DNA of 64,000 nucleotides from the NCBI RefSeq assembly GCF_030811555.1, contig NZ_JAUSQZ010000001.1, forward strand, positions 1,736,001 to 1,800,000. Reading direction: 5' to 3'. The position numbers and the translations under genes were made by a program. The stretch is from Kineosporia succinea (GTDB lineage Bacteria > Actinomycetota > Actinomycetes > Actinomycetales > Kineosporiaceae). Below, in pieces: positions 42,459-52,816 of the stretch. Below the pieces are notes generated by a model, which saw only the letters and a program-made list of their open reading frames with translations, did not search any database and was not told the origin of the DNA. Position 1 is the stretch's first letter; each line of letters opens with the position of its first letter.

Positions 42459-43460
42459 ATGGCAGAACATTCGCAGAACGGGTGGCCCGTCCTGTCGAGC
42501 AACCGGCTGACCTGGTTCACCGCAGCCGGGGGCCGGTTCGCCGCGGCCAACTCCGACGTCGCCTTCCTGGCGAAGTACCTGATCGAACGCTTCAGCAAAG
42601 AGGTTGAGCCGATCAAGGGCAAGGTGCTCGACGACTGGTCCTGGGCCGCGCGCAACGTGCGCGGCTCGTCCGTCATCAGCAACCACGCCAGCGCGACCGC
42701 CTGGGATCTGAACGCCACCCAGCACCCGCTGGGCGTGAAGGGCACCTTCACCAGGAGTGAGATCGCCAAGGTGCACAAGATCCTCGCCGCCGTCACGGAC
42801 GGCAAGGGGCACAAGGTCTTCCGCTGGGGCAACGACTACGTCGGCCGGGTCGACGGGATGCACTTCGAGATCAACGTGAGCGCGGCCATGGTCAAGCGGG
42901 CCCGCACGGTGCTGCAGAAGAAGCTGGAGGAAGAGGACGACATGAAGTGGACCGATCAGGTCAAGCTCACTTCCACGGACGCCAAGATCTGGGGCAAGCC
43001 CTACAAGGAGGGCGACAAGATCACCTTCGGGCTGATGGTTCGTTACCCCACCCTGGCGCGTAAGACGCAGGCCGACCTGACCGCGTTCGCGGCGGCCTCG
43101 GCGAAGCGCGACGCGGCCATGAAGGCCCAGCTCGACACGCTCATCAAGGCCGTCACGGCGCTGGCGTCGGGTTCGTCGGCCGAGGTGGCCCAGGCGTTCG
43201 CCGACGGCAGCAGCCGGCTGCAGGCCGAGGTGGCGCAGATCAACGCCGAGGCCGACCAGCTGCAGGGCACGTCGGTCAGTGACGACGAGATCAACGCCGA
43301 CGTCGCGGCGGCCGTGGCCGAGGCGGAGGCCGTCGAGGCGGCCGAGGCCGCTGACGCCCTGGCGAAGCCCGGTGACGCGGCGGTGGTCGGCCAGGCGGCC
43401 GACACGGGCGGGACGACCGTCGACGTGCGCGAGGGAGCTACGGTCAGTTCCAACGCCTGA
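42459..43460 (+). CDS. M15 (VanY/endolysin-type) peptidase with long Ala-rich tail
   Basis: 333 aa with no signal peptide. The zinc peptidase domain spans about residues 20-155: SNHASATAWDLN (His and Asp ligands) and GRVDGMHFEIN (catalytic Glu, His ligand). The rest is a helical Ala/Glu-rich tail (LQAEVAQINAEADQLQ..), perhaps a coiled coil. D-Ala-D-Ala or L-Ala-D-Glu cleavage is typical. Lack of a signal and the tail are more like a phage-type endolysin or a non-classically released enzyme, but no other phage gene is near. It is divergent from the ligase gene (62 bp). Confidence 0.78.
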   Translation: MAEHSQNGWPVLSSNRLTWFTAAGGRFAAANSDVAFLAKYLIERFSKEVEPIKGKVLDDWSWAARNVRGSSVISNHASATAWDLNATQHPLGVKGTFTRSEIAKVHKILAAVTDGKGHKVFRWGNDYVGRVDGMHFEINVSAAMVKRARTVLQKKLEEEDDMKWTDQVKLTSTDAKIWGKPYKEGDKITFGLMVRYPTLARKTQADLTAFAAASAKRDAAMKAQLDTLIKAVTALASGSSAEVAQAFADGSSRLQAEVAQINAEADQLQGTSVSDDEINADVAAAVAEAEAVEAAEAADALAKPGDAAVVGQAADTGGTTVDVREGATVSSNA

Positions 43461-43474
43461 CGGCACTCGACCGG

Positions 43475-43512
43475 CCGTGATCGTGCCCCGGCACCCCGGG
43501 GCATGGTCACGG
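43475..43512 (+). terminator. Terminator-like hairpin after the M15 gene
   Basis: 17-bp arms with two G-T wobbles (CCGTGA..GCCCCGG / CCGGGGC..TCACGG), loop CACC, 15 bp after the stop. No T run. Confidence 0.6.
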
Positions 43513-43685
43513 TCCGGGTGACCGATGATGGACGGGGTGGTCACCCGCCCGCGAACGGGCACCGCGGGCGCGGTCACGCGCAATCGCACCGCAAGGCGTG
43601 CCCTCGTCACCGACCGGCAAGGCAGTGGGATAGAACTGGTGTCCATGCAGACGGGCCGCACACGTCAGACGGGCACCCCTGAATC

Positions 43686-46600
43686 GTGCTGACCGTGCAC
43701 CGCAGTGCTCACGGGGTTCCTCTGGCGCACGCTCTGGCCGACGTGCTGGCGGAGCCTCTCGCCGACCCGTTCGCCGTCGAGATGATCGCCGTCCCGGCCA
43801 AGGGCGTCGAGCGCTGGCTCACCCAGAGGCTCTCCCACGTGCTCGGCACCGCCCCCGCGACCGGCACTCGAACTGCACCCGACGGGGTCTGCGCCAACGT
43901 CGACTACCCGACGCCGGCCGAGGTGGTCGAACAGGCGGTGCGGGCGGCCTCACCGGAGATTGCGGCGTCGGTACGCGCGTGGGCCCCCGACCGGGTGCGC
44001 TGGCCCCTGATCGAGGTCATCGACGTCTCGCTGAGTGAGCCCTGGTGCGCACCGCTGGCCCGGCACCTCCGGCACGGCGGCCGCCGTCTGGCCGTGGCCA
44101 CCCGCCTGGCCCGGTTGTTCGACGAGTACGGGCAGTCCCGCCCGGCCATGATCACCGCCTGGGCGCAGGGCCGTGACGAGTTCGGCGACGGGCACCGCCT
44201 CGACCCGGACCTGATCGGGCAGGCCGAGCTCTGGCGCCGCCTGCGCGACCTGCTCGGCCGCCCCGCGCCGGGTGAGCTGCTCGACGAGGCCTGCACCCGA
44301 CTGCGCGAAGACCCCGCTCTGTCGGCCCTTCCGGACCGGATCTCGATCTTCGGCGCGAGCCGCCTCTCCCCCGCCCGGGTGCAGGTGCTGGCCGCCCTGG
44401 CCGAGCACCGCGACGTTCACCTGTGGATGCACCACCCCTCGCCCGCGCTCTGGGAGGCGACCGGCGCGCCCGCCGTGCGACGGGCCGACGACGACAGCCG
44501 CAGCCGGGTGCACAACCCGCTGCTGGCGTCGATGTCCCGGGATCTGCTCGAGCTGCAGCAGACCCTGAAAAGACATGCCCCGCAGGCCCGCACGATCGAG
44601 CACCCGGTGCCACCGCGTCCACCGACCCTGCTCGGGCGTCTCCAGCACGATCTCTACACCGGCGAGATCATCGACGTGGCCGACCGGCCCGCCCTGCATC
44701 CCGGCGACACCAGCGTGCAGGTGCACGCCTGCTACGGCCGCGTGCGCCAGGTCGAGGTGCTGCGTGAGGTGATCGTGGGCCTGCTCGCCGACGACCCCAC
44801 CCTGGAACCGCGCGACATCCTGGTGATGTGCCCCGACGTGGAGACGTTCGCGCCGATCATCGCGTCGGCCTTCGCCATCGGCGACGACCACGACAGCGAC
44901 GACGGGCACCCGGCCCAGCGCCTGCGGGTGCGCGTCGCCGACCGCTCGCCGCGCCAGACCAACGCCCTCTACGACGTGCTCGGCGTGCTGCTCGACCTCG
45001 GCACCGCCCGCATCACCGCGCCTCAGGTGCTCGACCTGGCCGGGCGCGAAGCCGTGCGCCGGCGCTTCGGTTTCGACGACGACGACCTCGCCCGGATGCG
45101 GGACTGGCTGGTGGGGGCCGGGATCCGCTGGGGTCTTGACGAGTCGCACCGCCAGACCTGGCACCTGGCCTCGATCCCGCAGGGCACCTGGCGCGCCGGG
45201 CTGGACCGGCTGCTGCTGGGCGTCGCGGTCGAGGGCGACACCGAGCACCTCGGCGGCGTGGTCGGTCTCGACGACGTGGACAGCGCCGACATCGACCTGG
45301 CCGGGCGGCTGGCCGAGCTCGTCGACCGGCTCACCACCGCGCAGTCGCTGATGGCCGGCGAGCACCCGGTCGGGCACTGGCTGGCCGGCCTGGAAGAGGC
45401 CGTGCTCGGGCTCGGCGGCACCGACCGCACCACCGCCTGGCAGGTCAACCAGCTGCGGTCGGAGCTGTTCGACGTGATCGAGACCGCGGCGGGCAGCTCG
45501 TCGCCGTGCGGTCTGGCCGACATCCGGTCGCTGCTCTCGGACCTGCTCGCCGGTCGCCCCACCCGCTCCTCGTTCCGCACCGGCACCCTCACCGTGTGCA
45601 CGCTGGTGCCGATGCGCTCGGTGCCGCACCGGGTGATCTGCCTGCTCGGCCTCGACGACGGCAACTTCCCCCGTCGCGCCGATCCGGACGGCGACGACGT
45701 GCTCGGCCGCGACCCCTGGGTGGGCGAACGCGACGCCCGCAGCGAAGACCGGCAGCTCTTCATCGACGCCGTCGGCGCGGCCGAAGAGCGGCTCGTGATC
45801 ACCTATTCCGGCGCCGACGACCGCACCGGCACCCCGATCCCGCCGGCCGTGCCGCTGGGTGAGCTGCTCGACGCCGTCGACCGCACGGCCTGGGTCGAAG
45901 ACGGCCGGGTGCGTGACCGGATCACGATGAACCACCCACTGCAACCGTTCGACCCGCGCAACTTCACGGCGGGGACGCTGGGCCGGCCCGGGCCGTTCAG
46001 CTTCGACCAGCCCGCGCTCGACGGGGCCCGGGCCCTGACCGGCGCCAAGGTCGCCGAGAAGCCCTTCCTGGAGGGCATTCTCCCGGCGCCGCGGCGGCAG
46101 ACGGACATCGAGCTCGCCGACCTGCACCGCCTGCTGCAGCACCCGGCCAAGGGATTCCTGCGGCAGCGGCTCCAGGTCAGCATGGCCCTCACCGACGAGG
46201 AGCCCGACGACACGCTGCCGGTGCAGCTCGATGCCCTGCAGCAGTGGAGCGTGGGCGATCGGCTTCTGCGGCTGCGCCTTTCGGGTCTGTCCCCGGCCGA
46301 CTGCATCACCCTCGAACAGCGACGCGGGCTGCTGCCCCCGGGTGAGCTCGGACGGGCGGTGCTGGCGCAGGTCGGGCGCAACGTCGAGAACGTGCTGCGG
46401 GCCTCGACGATCGAGCGGGCGGCCCCGGCCGACACCCGCGACGTCGACGTCACGCTGCCCGACGGCACTCGTCTCACCGGCACCGTCGGCGGGGTGCGCG
46501 AGGGCACGATCCTGTCGCTGTCGTATTCGCGGCTCGCCGCGAAACATCGCCTGGACAGCTGGATCGACCTGCTCGCGCTCACCGCCACCCCCGGCGTGAA

Positions 46601-47060
46601 GGCGCCCTCGGCCGTCACCGTCGGGCGTGGCCGAGGAGGGGCCGCCCGCAGCGTCTTCGACCCGATCGACGCCGAGCTCGCGCTGACCACGTTGACCGAG
46701 CTGGTCGGGCTCTACCGGTCCGGCCTGCGGTCGCCGCTCCCGCTGCCGATGAAGACCTCGGCGGCGTACGCCGAACGGCGTTTCCGGCGCTCGATCGTCT
46801 CGGCCGCGCGCGTCGAGGCGGCCAAGGCCTGGCTCGACCGCACCGACGACCGCTTCGGTTTCATGGCGGGCGAGCAGTCCGACGCGGAGCACCGGCTGGT
46901 CTTCGGGGGGACGGCGACGATGGACGCGCTGGTCGCCGAACGCCCGGCCGTGGACGAAGAGGGTGAGGGCTGGGTGATGGACGAGACCGACCGGTTCGGC
47001 CGTCTCAGCCGCCGCCTGTGGGACCCGCTGCTGGCCGCCGAACGCCTGGAGGGCCGATGA
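43686..47060 (+). CDS. recC: Exonuclease V subunit gamma (RecC)
   Basis: 1124 aa, Chi-recognition subunit of the RecBCD helicase-nuclease. Features: N-terminal VPAKGVERWLTQRLSHVLG, the family block HACYGRVRQVEVLREV near residue 350, and TLVPMRSVPHRVICLLGLDD with GNFPR near 650. The C-terminal nuclease-like fold is inactivated as expected. It starts at GTG 43686. Its stop overlaps recB by ATGA, so the order is recC-recB-recD. RecC is needed for double-strand-break processing and degradation of linear foreign DNA. Confidence 0.92.
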   Translation: MLTVHRSAHGVPLAHALADVLAEPLADPFAVEMIAVPAKGVERWLTQRLSHVLGTAPATGTRTAPDGVCANVDYPTPAEVVEQAVRAASPEIAASVRAWAPDRVRWPLIEVIDVSLSEPWCAPLARHLRHGGRRLAVATRLARLFDEYGQSRPAMITAWAQGRDEFGDGHRLDPDLIGQAELWRRLRDLLGRPAPGELLDEACTRLREDPALSALPDRISIFGASRLSPARVQVLAALAEHRDVHLWMHHPSPALWEATGAPAVRRADDDSRSRVHNPLLASMSRDLLELQQTLKRHAPQARTIEHPVPPRPPTLLGRLQHDLYTGEIIDVADRPALHPGDTSVQVHACYGRVRQVEVLREVIVGLLADDPTLEPRDILVMCPDVETFAPIIASAFAIGDDHDSDDGHPAQRLRVRVADRSPRQTNALYDVLGVLLDLGTARITAPQVLDLAGREAVRRRFGFDDDDLARMRDWLVGAGIRWGLDESHRQTWHLASIPQGTWRAGLDRLLLGVAVEGDTEHLGGVVGLDDVDSADIDLAGRLAELVDRLTTAQSLMAGEHPVGHWLAGLEEAVLGLGGTDRTTAWQVNQLRSELFDVIETAAGSSSPCGLADIRSLLSDLLAGRPTRSSFRTGTLTVCTLVPMRSVPHRVICLLGLDDGNFPRRADPDGDDVLGRDPWVGERDARSEDRQLFIDAVGAAEERLVITYSGADDRTGTPIPPAVPLGELLDAVDRTAWVEDGRVRDRITMNHPLQPFDPRNFTAGTLGRPGPFSFDQPALDGARALTGAKVAEKPFLEGILPAPRRQTDIELADLHRLLQHPAKGFLRQRLQVSMALTDEEPDDTLPVQLDALQQWSVGDRLLRLRLSGLSPADCITLEQRRGLLPPGELGRAVLAQVGRNVENVLRASTIERAAPADTRDVDVTLPDGTRLTGTVGGVREGTILSLSYSRLAAKHRLDSWIDLLALTATPGVKAPSAVTVGRGRGGAARSVFDPIDAELALTTLTELVGLYRSGLRSPLPLPMKTSAAYAERRFRRSIVSAARVEAAKAWLDRTDDRFGFMAGEQSDAEHRLVFGGTATMDALVAERPAVDEEGEGWVMDETDRFGRLSRRLWDPLLAAERLEGR

Positions 47061-50000
47061 TCCCGGGACAGTCGACCCTGCGCCGGCAGACCCCGTTCGA
47101 CCTGCACGGTGAGCTCCCCCGCGACACCACGACGATGCTCGAGGCCAGCGCGGGCACCGGCAAGACCTTCACCATCGCGGCGCTGGTCACCCGCTACCTG
47201 GCCGAGGGCTGGGCGCAGAACATGAGCGAGCTGCTCGTGGTCAGCTTCAGCCGGGAGTCGACGCGGGAGCTGCGCGAGCGGGTGCGGGAGCGGCTGGTGA
47301 GCGTGCGCGACGGGCTGGCCCTGGCCGACCCGGCGATGATCGACCCGGCCGACGAGGTGCTGGTGCACCTGGCCGACGTCGATCCCTCCCGCAGGCAGCG
47401 GCGGCGGGAACGCCTGGAGAAGGCCCTGGCCAGTTTCGACGCCGCGACCGTCACCACGATTCACGGCTTCTGCCAGCAGGTTCTGACCACCCTGGGCACG
47501 AACGGCGACCACGACCCGGACACCGTGCTGCTCGAGGACGTCGCCGATCTGGTGCACGAGGTGGCCGACGACCTGTACCTGCGCAAGTGGGGCAGCGCCG
47601 GGGCACCCGCTCCGGACCTGGGCCGGGAGGAGTTCCACCGGCTCGCGCTCGACGCCGTGGCCGAGATGGCCGACCTGGTGCCGGAGCCGTCGGTCGGCGG
47701 CATCCCCGGGCTGCGGGCGCGCATCGCCGGGGCCGTGCGCGAGGAGGTGGAGCGGCGTAAGCGGCGGCTGAACGTGTTCGGCTACGACGACATGCTGACC
47801 CGCCTGGCCGCGACGCTGAGCGACCCGCTCACCGGCCCGGCCACCTGCGAAAGGCTCCGTTCCCGCTACCGGTTCGTGCTGGTCGACGAGTTCCAGGACA
47901 CCGACCCGGTGCAGTGGGACATCATCCGCCGGCCGTTCCACGGGCACGCCACGCTGATCCTCATCGGCGACCCCAAGCAGGCCATCTACGGATTCCGCGG
48001 CGCCGACGTGCAGGCCTACCTGAACGCCTTCGAGACCGCCGAGACCGTGCGCACGCTGCCCACGAGCTACCGCAGTGACGCCGGGCTGCTGAACGGTCTG
48101 GACGCGGTGTTCCGCGGTGCCGCCCTGGGCGACGAGCGCATCCGGGTGCAGCCGGTCCAGGCGCACCACACCGGGCGCATGGTGCGGGTACAGGGAACCG
48201 GTGCGGCTGTCCGGCTGCGCGTGCTGACCCGTGACGACCTGCCGCAGACCGACCGGGGCCTGGCCAAGTCGCCGCAGGCGCGCGCGGCGGTGCTGAAGGA
48301 TCTGGTGGCCGAGACGGTGCACCTGCTCGACGGGGCCGCCCGCCTGCAGCCCCGCGACGACCGGCCCGAGCGCGACCTGCGCCCCGGTGACATCGCGGTG
48401 CTGGTGCGCACGAACAGCCAGGCCCAGCAGGTGAACTCGGCCCTGTCCGCGGCCGGGGTGCCGGTGGTGGTGACCGGGCGCACGAGCGTGTTCGACACGC
48501 CGGCCGCGGCCGAGTGGCGCCTCCTGCTCGAGGCGATGGAGCAGCCGCACCGCACCACCCGCGTCCGTCGTCTGGCCCTGAGCTGTTTCTACGGGGCCAC
48601 CGCGCGCGAGCTCGACGAGCGCGGCGAGGAGATCGACGAGGAACTGGCCCTGAACCTGCGCGAGTGGGGACGCATGCTGGCGGAGCGGGGCGTCGGGGCC
48701 CTGTTCGAGATCGTGGCCATGCGCACGCACCTGCAGCGGCGGATCCTGCAGAAGCCGGGCGGCGAAAGACTTCTCACCGACCTGCGGCACGTGGCCCAGG
48801 CGCTGCACGAGGCCTCGGACACCGGGCAGCTGGGGCTGACCGGGCTGCTGGTCTGGCTGCGGCACCGGCAGGATGAGGCGACCAGCGGTGAGGGCACCCT
48901 CGAGCGCAGCCGCCGCCTGGAGTCCGACGCCGCGGCCGTGCAGGTGATGACCGTGCACACCAGCAAGGGCCTCGAGTTCCCGGTCGTGCTGGTGCCGTTC
49001 GCCTGGAACCAGTGGGCGCCGAACGAGCGCGAGATCACGACGGTCACGTTCCACGAGGGCGACCGACGACTGCGCGACGTGGGCGGCGCCGGGTCGCCGG
49101 GCTGGGCCGGGCACCTGGCGGCCAGTCTGCAGGAAGACGCGGACGACGAACTGCGCCTCACCTACGTGGCTCTCACCCGGGCCCAGTCGCACCTGGTGCT
49201 GTGGTGGGCCCCGACCTTCAACACGCAGCTGGCCCCGTTGCAGCGCATCCTGCTCAACCCTGACCCGGAACAGCCTGCCCCGCGCCGGATCCCGGTTCCC
49301 TCCGACCCGGGCGCCCTGGCCGACTTCGAACGGCTGGCGAGCCGCAGTTCCGGTGGGCTGACCGTGCAGCTGGTGCCGAAGCGTCCCTCGCCGACCTGGA
49401 AGGCACCCGCCCCGGAGCCCGCCGCGCTGAGCGTGGCGCGGCTGGAGCGCGAACTCGACCTGGACTGGCGGCGCACCTCGTACAGCGCGCTCACCGCCTC
49501 GGCCCACGAGCAGCACCTCGGCAGCGAGCCCGAGGTGCATCTCAAGGACGACGAGGCCGACCTGCCGCTCGGTGCCGGGGAGCCGGAAAGCCATCCGCTG
49601 CAGGCGGTTCCCAGCGCCTGGAACGACCTCCCGGCCGGCGCGCGCTTCGGCACCCTGGTGCACGAGGTGCTGGAACTGGCCGCCGACGCGGGCAACACCG
49701 ACGAGCTGCGGACCACCGTGGCCGCCCGGGTGGCCCGCTCCGGGCCCGCCGTCGACGTGGAGACCCTGGTGCAGGCGCTGATCCCGGCGGTCTCGACGCC
49801 GCTGGGCTTCGGCGACCTGACGTTGCGGGACATCGACACCCGGGACCGCCTGTCCGAGCTCGTCTTCGAACTGCCCCTGGCCGGTGGCGACCGTCCGGTG
49901 GCGGGCGACGTGGCGCTGTCCGACCTGGTGCCGATCTGGCGCCGGCACTGCCCGCCCGGCACCCGGCTGGCCGAGTATGCCGACGCCCTGGCCGATCTCG

Positions 50001-50407
50001 ATCCGGTGACGCTGCGCGGCTACCTGAACGGCAGCATCGACGCCGTGCTGCGGGTGCCCGGCCCGCGGTACGTGGTGGTCGACTACAAGACCAACCGCCT
50101 GGGGACGCCCGACGCGCCGGTGAACGCGTGGCACTACCGGCCCGAGGCCATGACCGAGGCCATGATCGAGGCCCACTACCCGCTGCAGGCGCTGCTGTAC
50201 GCCGTCGCGCTGCACCGTTTCCTGCGCTGGCGGCAGCCCGGCTACGACCCGGCGGTTCACCTCGGCGGCGTGCGCTACCTGTTCCTCCGGGGCATGTCCG
50301 GGCCCGGTGTGCTGAGCGACGACGGCACCGCGCCGGGCGTGTTCACCTGGGACCCGCCCACCGCCCTGATCACCGACACCTCCGACCTGCTGGCGGGTAT
50401 CCGATGA
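47057..50407 (+). CDS. recB: Exonuclease V subunit beta (RecB)
   Basis: 1116 aa, 3'-5' helicase plus nuclease of RecBCD. UvrD-like motifs: Walker [21 protein letters not shown] (about 28-47), [13 protein letters not shown] (motif II), [14 protein letters not shown] (III), [19 protein letters not shown] (V) and [16 protein letters not shown] (VI). The C-terminal nuclease has [11 protein letters not shown] and the Gln-rich [15 protein letters not shown]. Start at ATG 47057 overlaps the recC stop; the end overlaps recD by ATGA. Confidence 0.93.
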   Translation: MIPGQSTLRRQTPFDLHGELPRDTTTMLEASAGTGKTFTIAALVTRYLAEGWAQNMSELLVVSFSRESTRELRERVRERLVSVRDGLALADPAMIDPADEVLVHLADVDPSRRQRRRERLEKALASFDAATVTTIHGFCQQVLTTLGTNGDHDPDTVLLEDVADLVHEVADDLYLRKWGSAGAPAPDLGREEFHRLALDAVAEMADLVPEPSVGGIPGLRARIAGAVREEVERRKRRLNVFGYDDMLTRLAATLSDPLTGPATCERLRSRYRFVLVDEFQDTDPVQWDIIRRPFHGHATLILIGDPKQAIYGFRGADVQAYLNAFETAETVRTLPTSYRSDAGLLNGLDAVFRGAALGDERIRVQPVQAHHTGRMVRVQGTGAAVRLRVLTRDDLPQTDRGLAKSPQARAAVLKDLVAETVHLLDGAARLQPRDDRPERDLRPGDIAVLVRTNSQAQQVNSALSAAGVPVVVTGRTSVFDTPAAAEWRLLLEAMEQPHRTTRVRRLALSCFYGATARELDERGEEIDEELALNLREWGRMLAERGVGALFEIVAMRTHLQRRILQKPGGERLLTDLRHVAQALHEASDTGQLGLTGLLVWLRHRQDEATSGEGTLERSRRLESDAAAVQVMTVHTSKGLEFPVVLVPFAWNQWAPNEREITTVTFHEGDRRLRDVGGAGSPGWAGHLAASLQEDADDELRLTYVALTRAQSHLVLWWAPTFNTQLAPLQRILLNPDPEQPAPRRIPVPSDPGALADFERLASRSSGGLTVQLVPKRPSPTWKAPAPEPAALSVARLERELDLDWRRTSYSALTASAHEQHLGSEPEVHLKDDEADLPLGAGEPESHPLQAVPSAWNDLPAGARFGTLVHEVLELAADAGNTDELRTTVAARVARSGPAVDVETLVQALIPAVSTPLGFGDLTLRDIDTRDRLSELVFELPLAGGDRPVAGDVALSDLVPIWRRHCPPGTRLAEYADALADLDPVTLRGYLNGSIDAVLRVPGPRYVVVDYKTNRLGTPDAPVNAWHYRPEAMTEAMIEAHYPLQALLYAVALHRFLRWRQPGYDPAVHLGGVRYLFLRGMSGPGVLSDDGTAPGVFTWDPPTALITDTSDLLAGIR

Positions 50408-52305
50408 AGGCTCCCGAGACCGACGAGGCCGGGCACCCGCACCGCGTCGCGGCGACGGCCACCGGTCTGCTCGCCGACTTCAACCAGGCGGGCATCCTCA
50501 CCGCGGCCGACGTGCACGTGGCCCGGCGGCTGGGCGTGCTCGGCTCGGAGCCGGACGAGACCGTGCTCCTGGCGGTGGCTCTCGTGGTGCGCTCGGTGCG
50601 GCACGGCTCGGTCGTGCTGGACCTGTCCACGGCGGCCGCGACGATCAGCCCCGACGACGAGGAGGAGGAGCTCGACGAGACCCTCCCGCTCGTGCAGCTG
50701 GCCTGGCCGGACATCACCGACTGGGTGACGCGCTGCGCGGCCAGCCCGCTGGTGTCCGGGCCGATCCGGATGACCGGGTCACAGCTGTGGCTCAGCCGGT
50801 ACTGGGAACAGGAGCAGGCGGTGGCGGCGGAACTGCTGCTGCGCGCGGCGTCCCGGCCCGACGACCTCGACGAACCGGTGCTGGCCGCCGGTCTGCAGCG
50901 TCTGTTCAGCGAGAAGCAGTACGCCGACCAGCAACTCGCCGCCGCCGTCTGCGCCCTGTCCCGGGTGGGTGTGCTCGCGGGCGGGCCGGGCACCGGCAAG
51001 ACCACCACCGTCTCGCGCCTGCTGGCCCTGCTGCGTGAGCAGCACCCGGAGTACCGCATCGCCCTGGCCGCACCCACCGGCAAGGCCGCGGCCCGGCTGC
51101 ACGAGGCGGTGCGCTCGTCCACGGCCGACCTGCCCGCGGTCGACGCGGCCCGGCTCGGCTCCGATCTGACGGCAACCACGCTGCACCGCCTGCTGGGCTG
51201 GCGCCCGGACGCGCGCAGCCGGTTCCGGCACGACCGCAACAACCGGCTGCCCTACGAGGTGGTCATCGTGGACGAGAGCTCGATGGTCTCTCTCACCCTG
51301 ATGGCCCGGCTGCTCGAGGCGCTGCGCCCGTCCACCCGGCTGATCCTGATCGGCGACCCCGACCAGCTGGCCTCGGTGGAGGCCGGAGCGGTGCTGGGCG
51401 ACCTGGTCGACCGCAACCAGCTGGGGCGGCGCACCACCGACTTCGCCGAGGCGCTGGGCCGGGTCCTGCCGTCCGTGAGCCCGGGCGAACCCGCCAAGGA
51501 CACGCCCACGGCCCGGTTCCGCAACGGCGTCAGCACCCTGCTGGCCACCCGGCGCTTCGCGGCCGGGGGTGACATCGCCGCGCTGGCCGCCGCCATCCGC
51601 GACGGTGAGGCGGACAGGGCGGTGCAGGTGCTGCGGTCGATGTCCGGCGCCGTCGAGTTCGTGGAGCTGGCCGACGACGACCGGGCCGGGCCGGAGCAGC
51701 TGGAGCCGGTGCGCACCGAGGTCCGCAACAGCGCCACGCAGGTGATGGCCGCCGCACTGGCCGGTGACCGGGTGGGCGCCCTGGCCGGGCTGGAGCAGCA
51801 CCGCCTGCTCTGCAGCCACCGGCGGGGTCCGCGCGGCGTGCAGCTGTGGAGCGACCTGGCCGCCGGGTGGATCTTCGAAGACCATCCGGTGGTGCCCCGC
51901 AGCGACGGCCGCTACGCCGGGGAACCGCTGCTCGTCACCACCAACGACTACGAGTCCGGGCTCTACAACGGCGATACCGGCGTGGTCGTGGCCCAGTCCG
52001 ACGACTCGCTGATCGCGGTGTTCGGCCGGGGCGGCGACCCGATCCCGGTGCCGCTGGCCCGGCTCGGGGCGGTGCGCCCGCTCTACGCGATGACCGTGCA
52101 CCGCAGCCAGGGCAGCCAGTTCGACCGGGTCAGCGTGCTGCTGCCGGCCGCGGCCTCGTCGCTGTGCACCCGCGAGACGTTATACACCGCAGTGACCCGG
52201 GCCCGTGAACACGTCCGGGTGATCGGGTCCGAAGAGGCACTGCGTGCCGCCATCGTGAAGCCGGCGGCGCGGGCGACCGGTCTGCGGGAGCGATTGACGG
52301 GCTGA
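50404..52305 (+). CDS. recD: Exonuclease V subunit alpha (RecD)
   Basis: 633 aa, 5'-3' helicase of RecBCD. Walker A is AGGPGTGKTTTVSRLLALL (about 197), then LAAPTGKAAARL, VDESSMVSLTLMARLL (motif II), GDPDQLASVEAGAVLGDL (III) and AMTVHRSQGSQFDRVSVLLP with YTAVTRARE (V/VI) at the end. It starts at ATG 50404, coupled to recB. It completes the three-gene operon. Confidence 0.92.
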   Translation: MKAPETDEAGHPHRVAATATGLLADFNQAGILTAADVHVARRLGVLGSEPDETVLLAVALVVRSVRHGSVVLDLSTAAATISPDDEEEELDETLPLVQLAWPDITDWVTRCAASPLVSGPIRMTGSQLWLSRYWEQEQAVAAELLLRAASRPDDLDEPVLAAGLQRLFSEKQYADQQLAAAVCALSRVGVLAGGPGTGKTTTVSRLLALLREQHPEYRIALAAPTGKAAARLHEAVRSSTADLPAVDAARLGSDLTATTLHRLLGWRPDARSRFRHDRNNRLPYEVVIVDESSMVSLTLMARLLEALRPSTRLILIGDPDQLASVEAGAVLGDLVDRNQLGRRTTDFAEALGRVLPSVSPGEPAKDTPTARFRNGVSTLLATRRFAAGGDIAALAAAIRDGEADRAVQVLRSMSGAVEFVELADDDRAGPEQLEPVRTEVRNSATQVMAAALAGDRVGALAGLEQHRLLCSHRRGPRGVQLWSDLAAGWIFEDHPVVPRSDGRYAGEPLLVTTNDYESGLYNGDTGVVVAQSDDSLIAVFGRGGDPIPVPLARLGAVRPLYAMTVHRSQGSQFDRVSVLLPAAASSLCTRETLYTAVTRAREHVRVIGSEEALRAAIVKPAARATGLRERLTG

Positions 52306-52413
52306 CCAGGCCGAACCCGCTTGAATGCCGCTAGCACGTGTCAGCTTTTTTGCCCATAGATGCAGCGCGAGTTCCCGGTCACATCTTGATCGACTATCGC
52401 ATTACATGATGCA

Positions 52414-52439
52414 CGTTTACCGTGAAGTACGTGTAAACG
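52414..52439. promoter_or_regulatory. Possible operator upstream of the 62-aa protein gene
   Basis: CGTTTAC, 12 bp, GTAAACG: exact 7-bp arms in a locally AT-rich patch that ends 25 bp before the ATG at 52465. A regulator site is suggested by symmetry only. Confidence 0.4.
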
Positions 52440-52464
52440 GCACTGGGAAATCCGGGAGTTCGCC

Positions 52465-52653
52465 ATGAACAACGATGTTTTGGGAACCGTCTCCACCACG
52501 ACAACTTCCCTGTCCCCCAACGGTTCTGAGTCCGGCACGATGATGTCGTGCGAGACCTGCAACCTGGTCGGCGGACCTTTCCCGGCAGCCGAGGCCGCAC
52601 ATCTGCGCGCCATCCACGACCGCCTCCACCACGGCATGCTGTTCGCCGCCTGA
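52465..52653 (+). CDS. Small C2H2-like zinc-finger candidate protein
   Basis: 62 aa with start ATG and ribosome site GGGAG 6 bases upstream. Residues 1-27 are Thr/Ser-rich. Then MSCETCNLVGGPFPAAEAAH and LRAIHDRLHHG give CxxC and HxxxH spacing of the zinc-finger type (Cys about 29 and 32, His about 46 and 50, more His after). It is a free-standing unit: an AT-rich upstream region with a palindrome, and a strong hairpin downstream. Function unknown; the call rests on motif spacing and unit layout. Confidence 0.6.
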   Translation: MNNDVLGTVSTTTTSLSPNGSESGTMMSCETCNLVGGPFPAAEAAHLRAIHDRLHHGMLFAA

Positions 52654-52687
52654 GCCGGCCGGAACGCGCCTTCACGATCCCGGCAGC

Positions 52688-52728
52688 AGAGACACCCCCT
52701 ATACCGATTGGGTATAGGGGGTGTCTCT
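52688..52728. terminator. Very strong hairpin after the 62-aa gene
   Basis: Perfect 18-bp inverted repeat (AGAGACACCCCCTATACC arm) with a 5-base loop, 35 bp after the stop. It is followed by pyrimidines rather than a T run. The arm length is unusual for a simple terminator. Confidence 0.7.
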
Positions 52729-52730
52729 CC

Positions 52731-52752
52731 TCTCGGGCCCACGGGCCCGAGA
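52731..52752. repeat. Second palindrome next to the hairpin
   Basis: TCTCGGGCCC and its exact complement with only two bases between, 3 bp downstream of the 18-bp hairpin. It could stack on it as a second stem. Confidence 0.6.
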
Positions 52753-52816
52753 GCCGGTAAGCCCGAGAGCCCCGCGAAGACCCAGCGAAGACCGGCGAGG
52801 ACCGGCGAGGACTCGC

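Noticed and set aside
42459-43460. Prophage marked by an endolysin-like gene
   Set aside because: No holin, capsid, tail, integrase or terminase gene on either side.
43950-46892. 980-codon minus-strand frame
   Set aside because: Antisense shadow of recC, low-complexity composition.
46712-50260. 1182-codon open frame on the minus strand
   Set aside because: Antisense to recB/recC; His/Gln/Gly/Arg-rich shadow product with no domain, while the plus strand carries clear RecBCD motifs.
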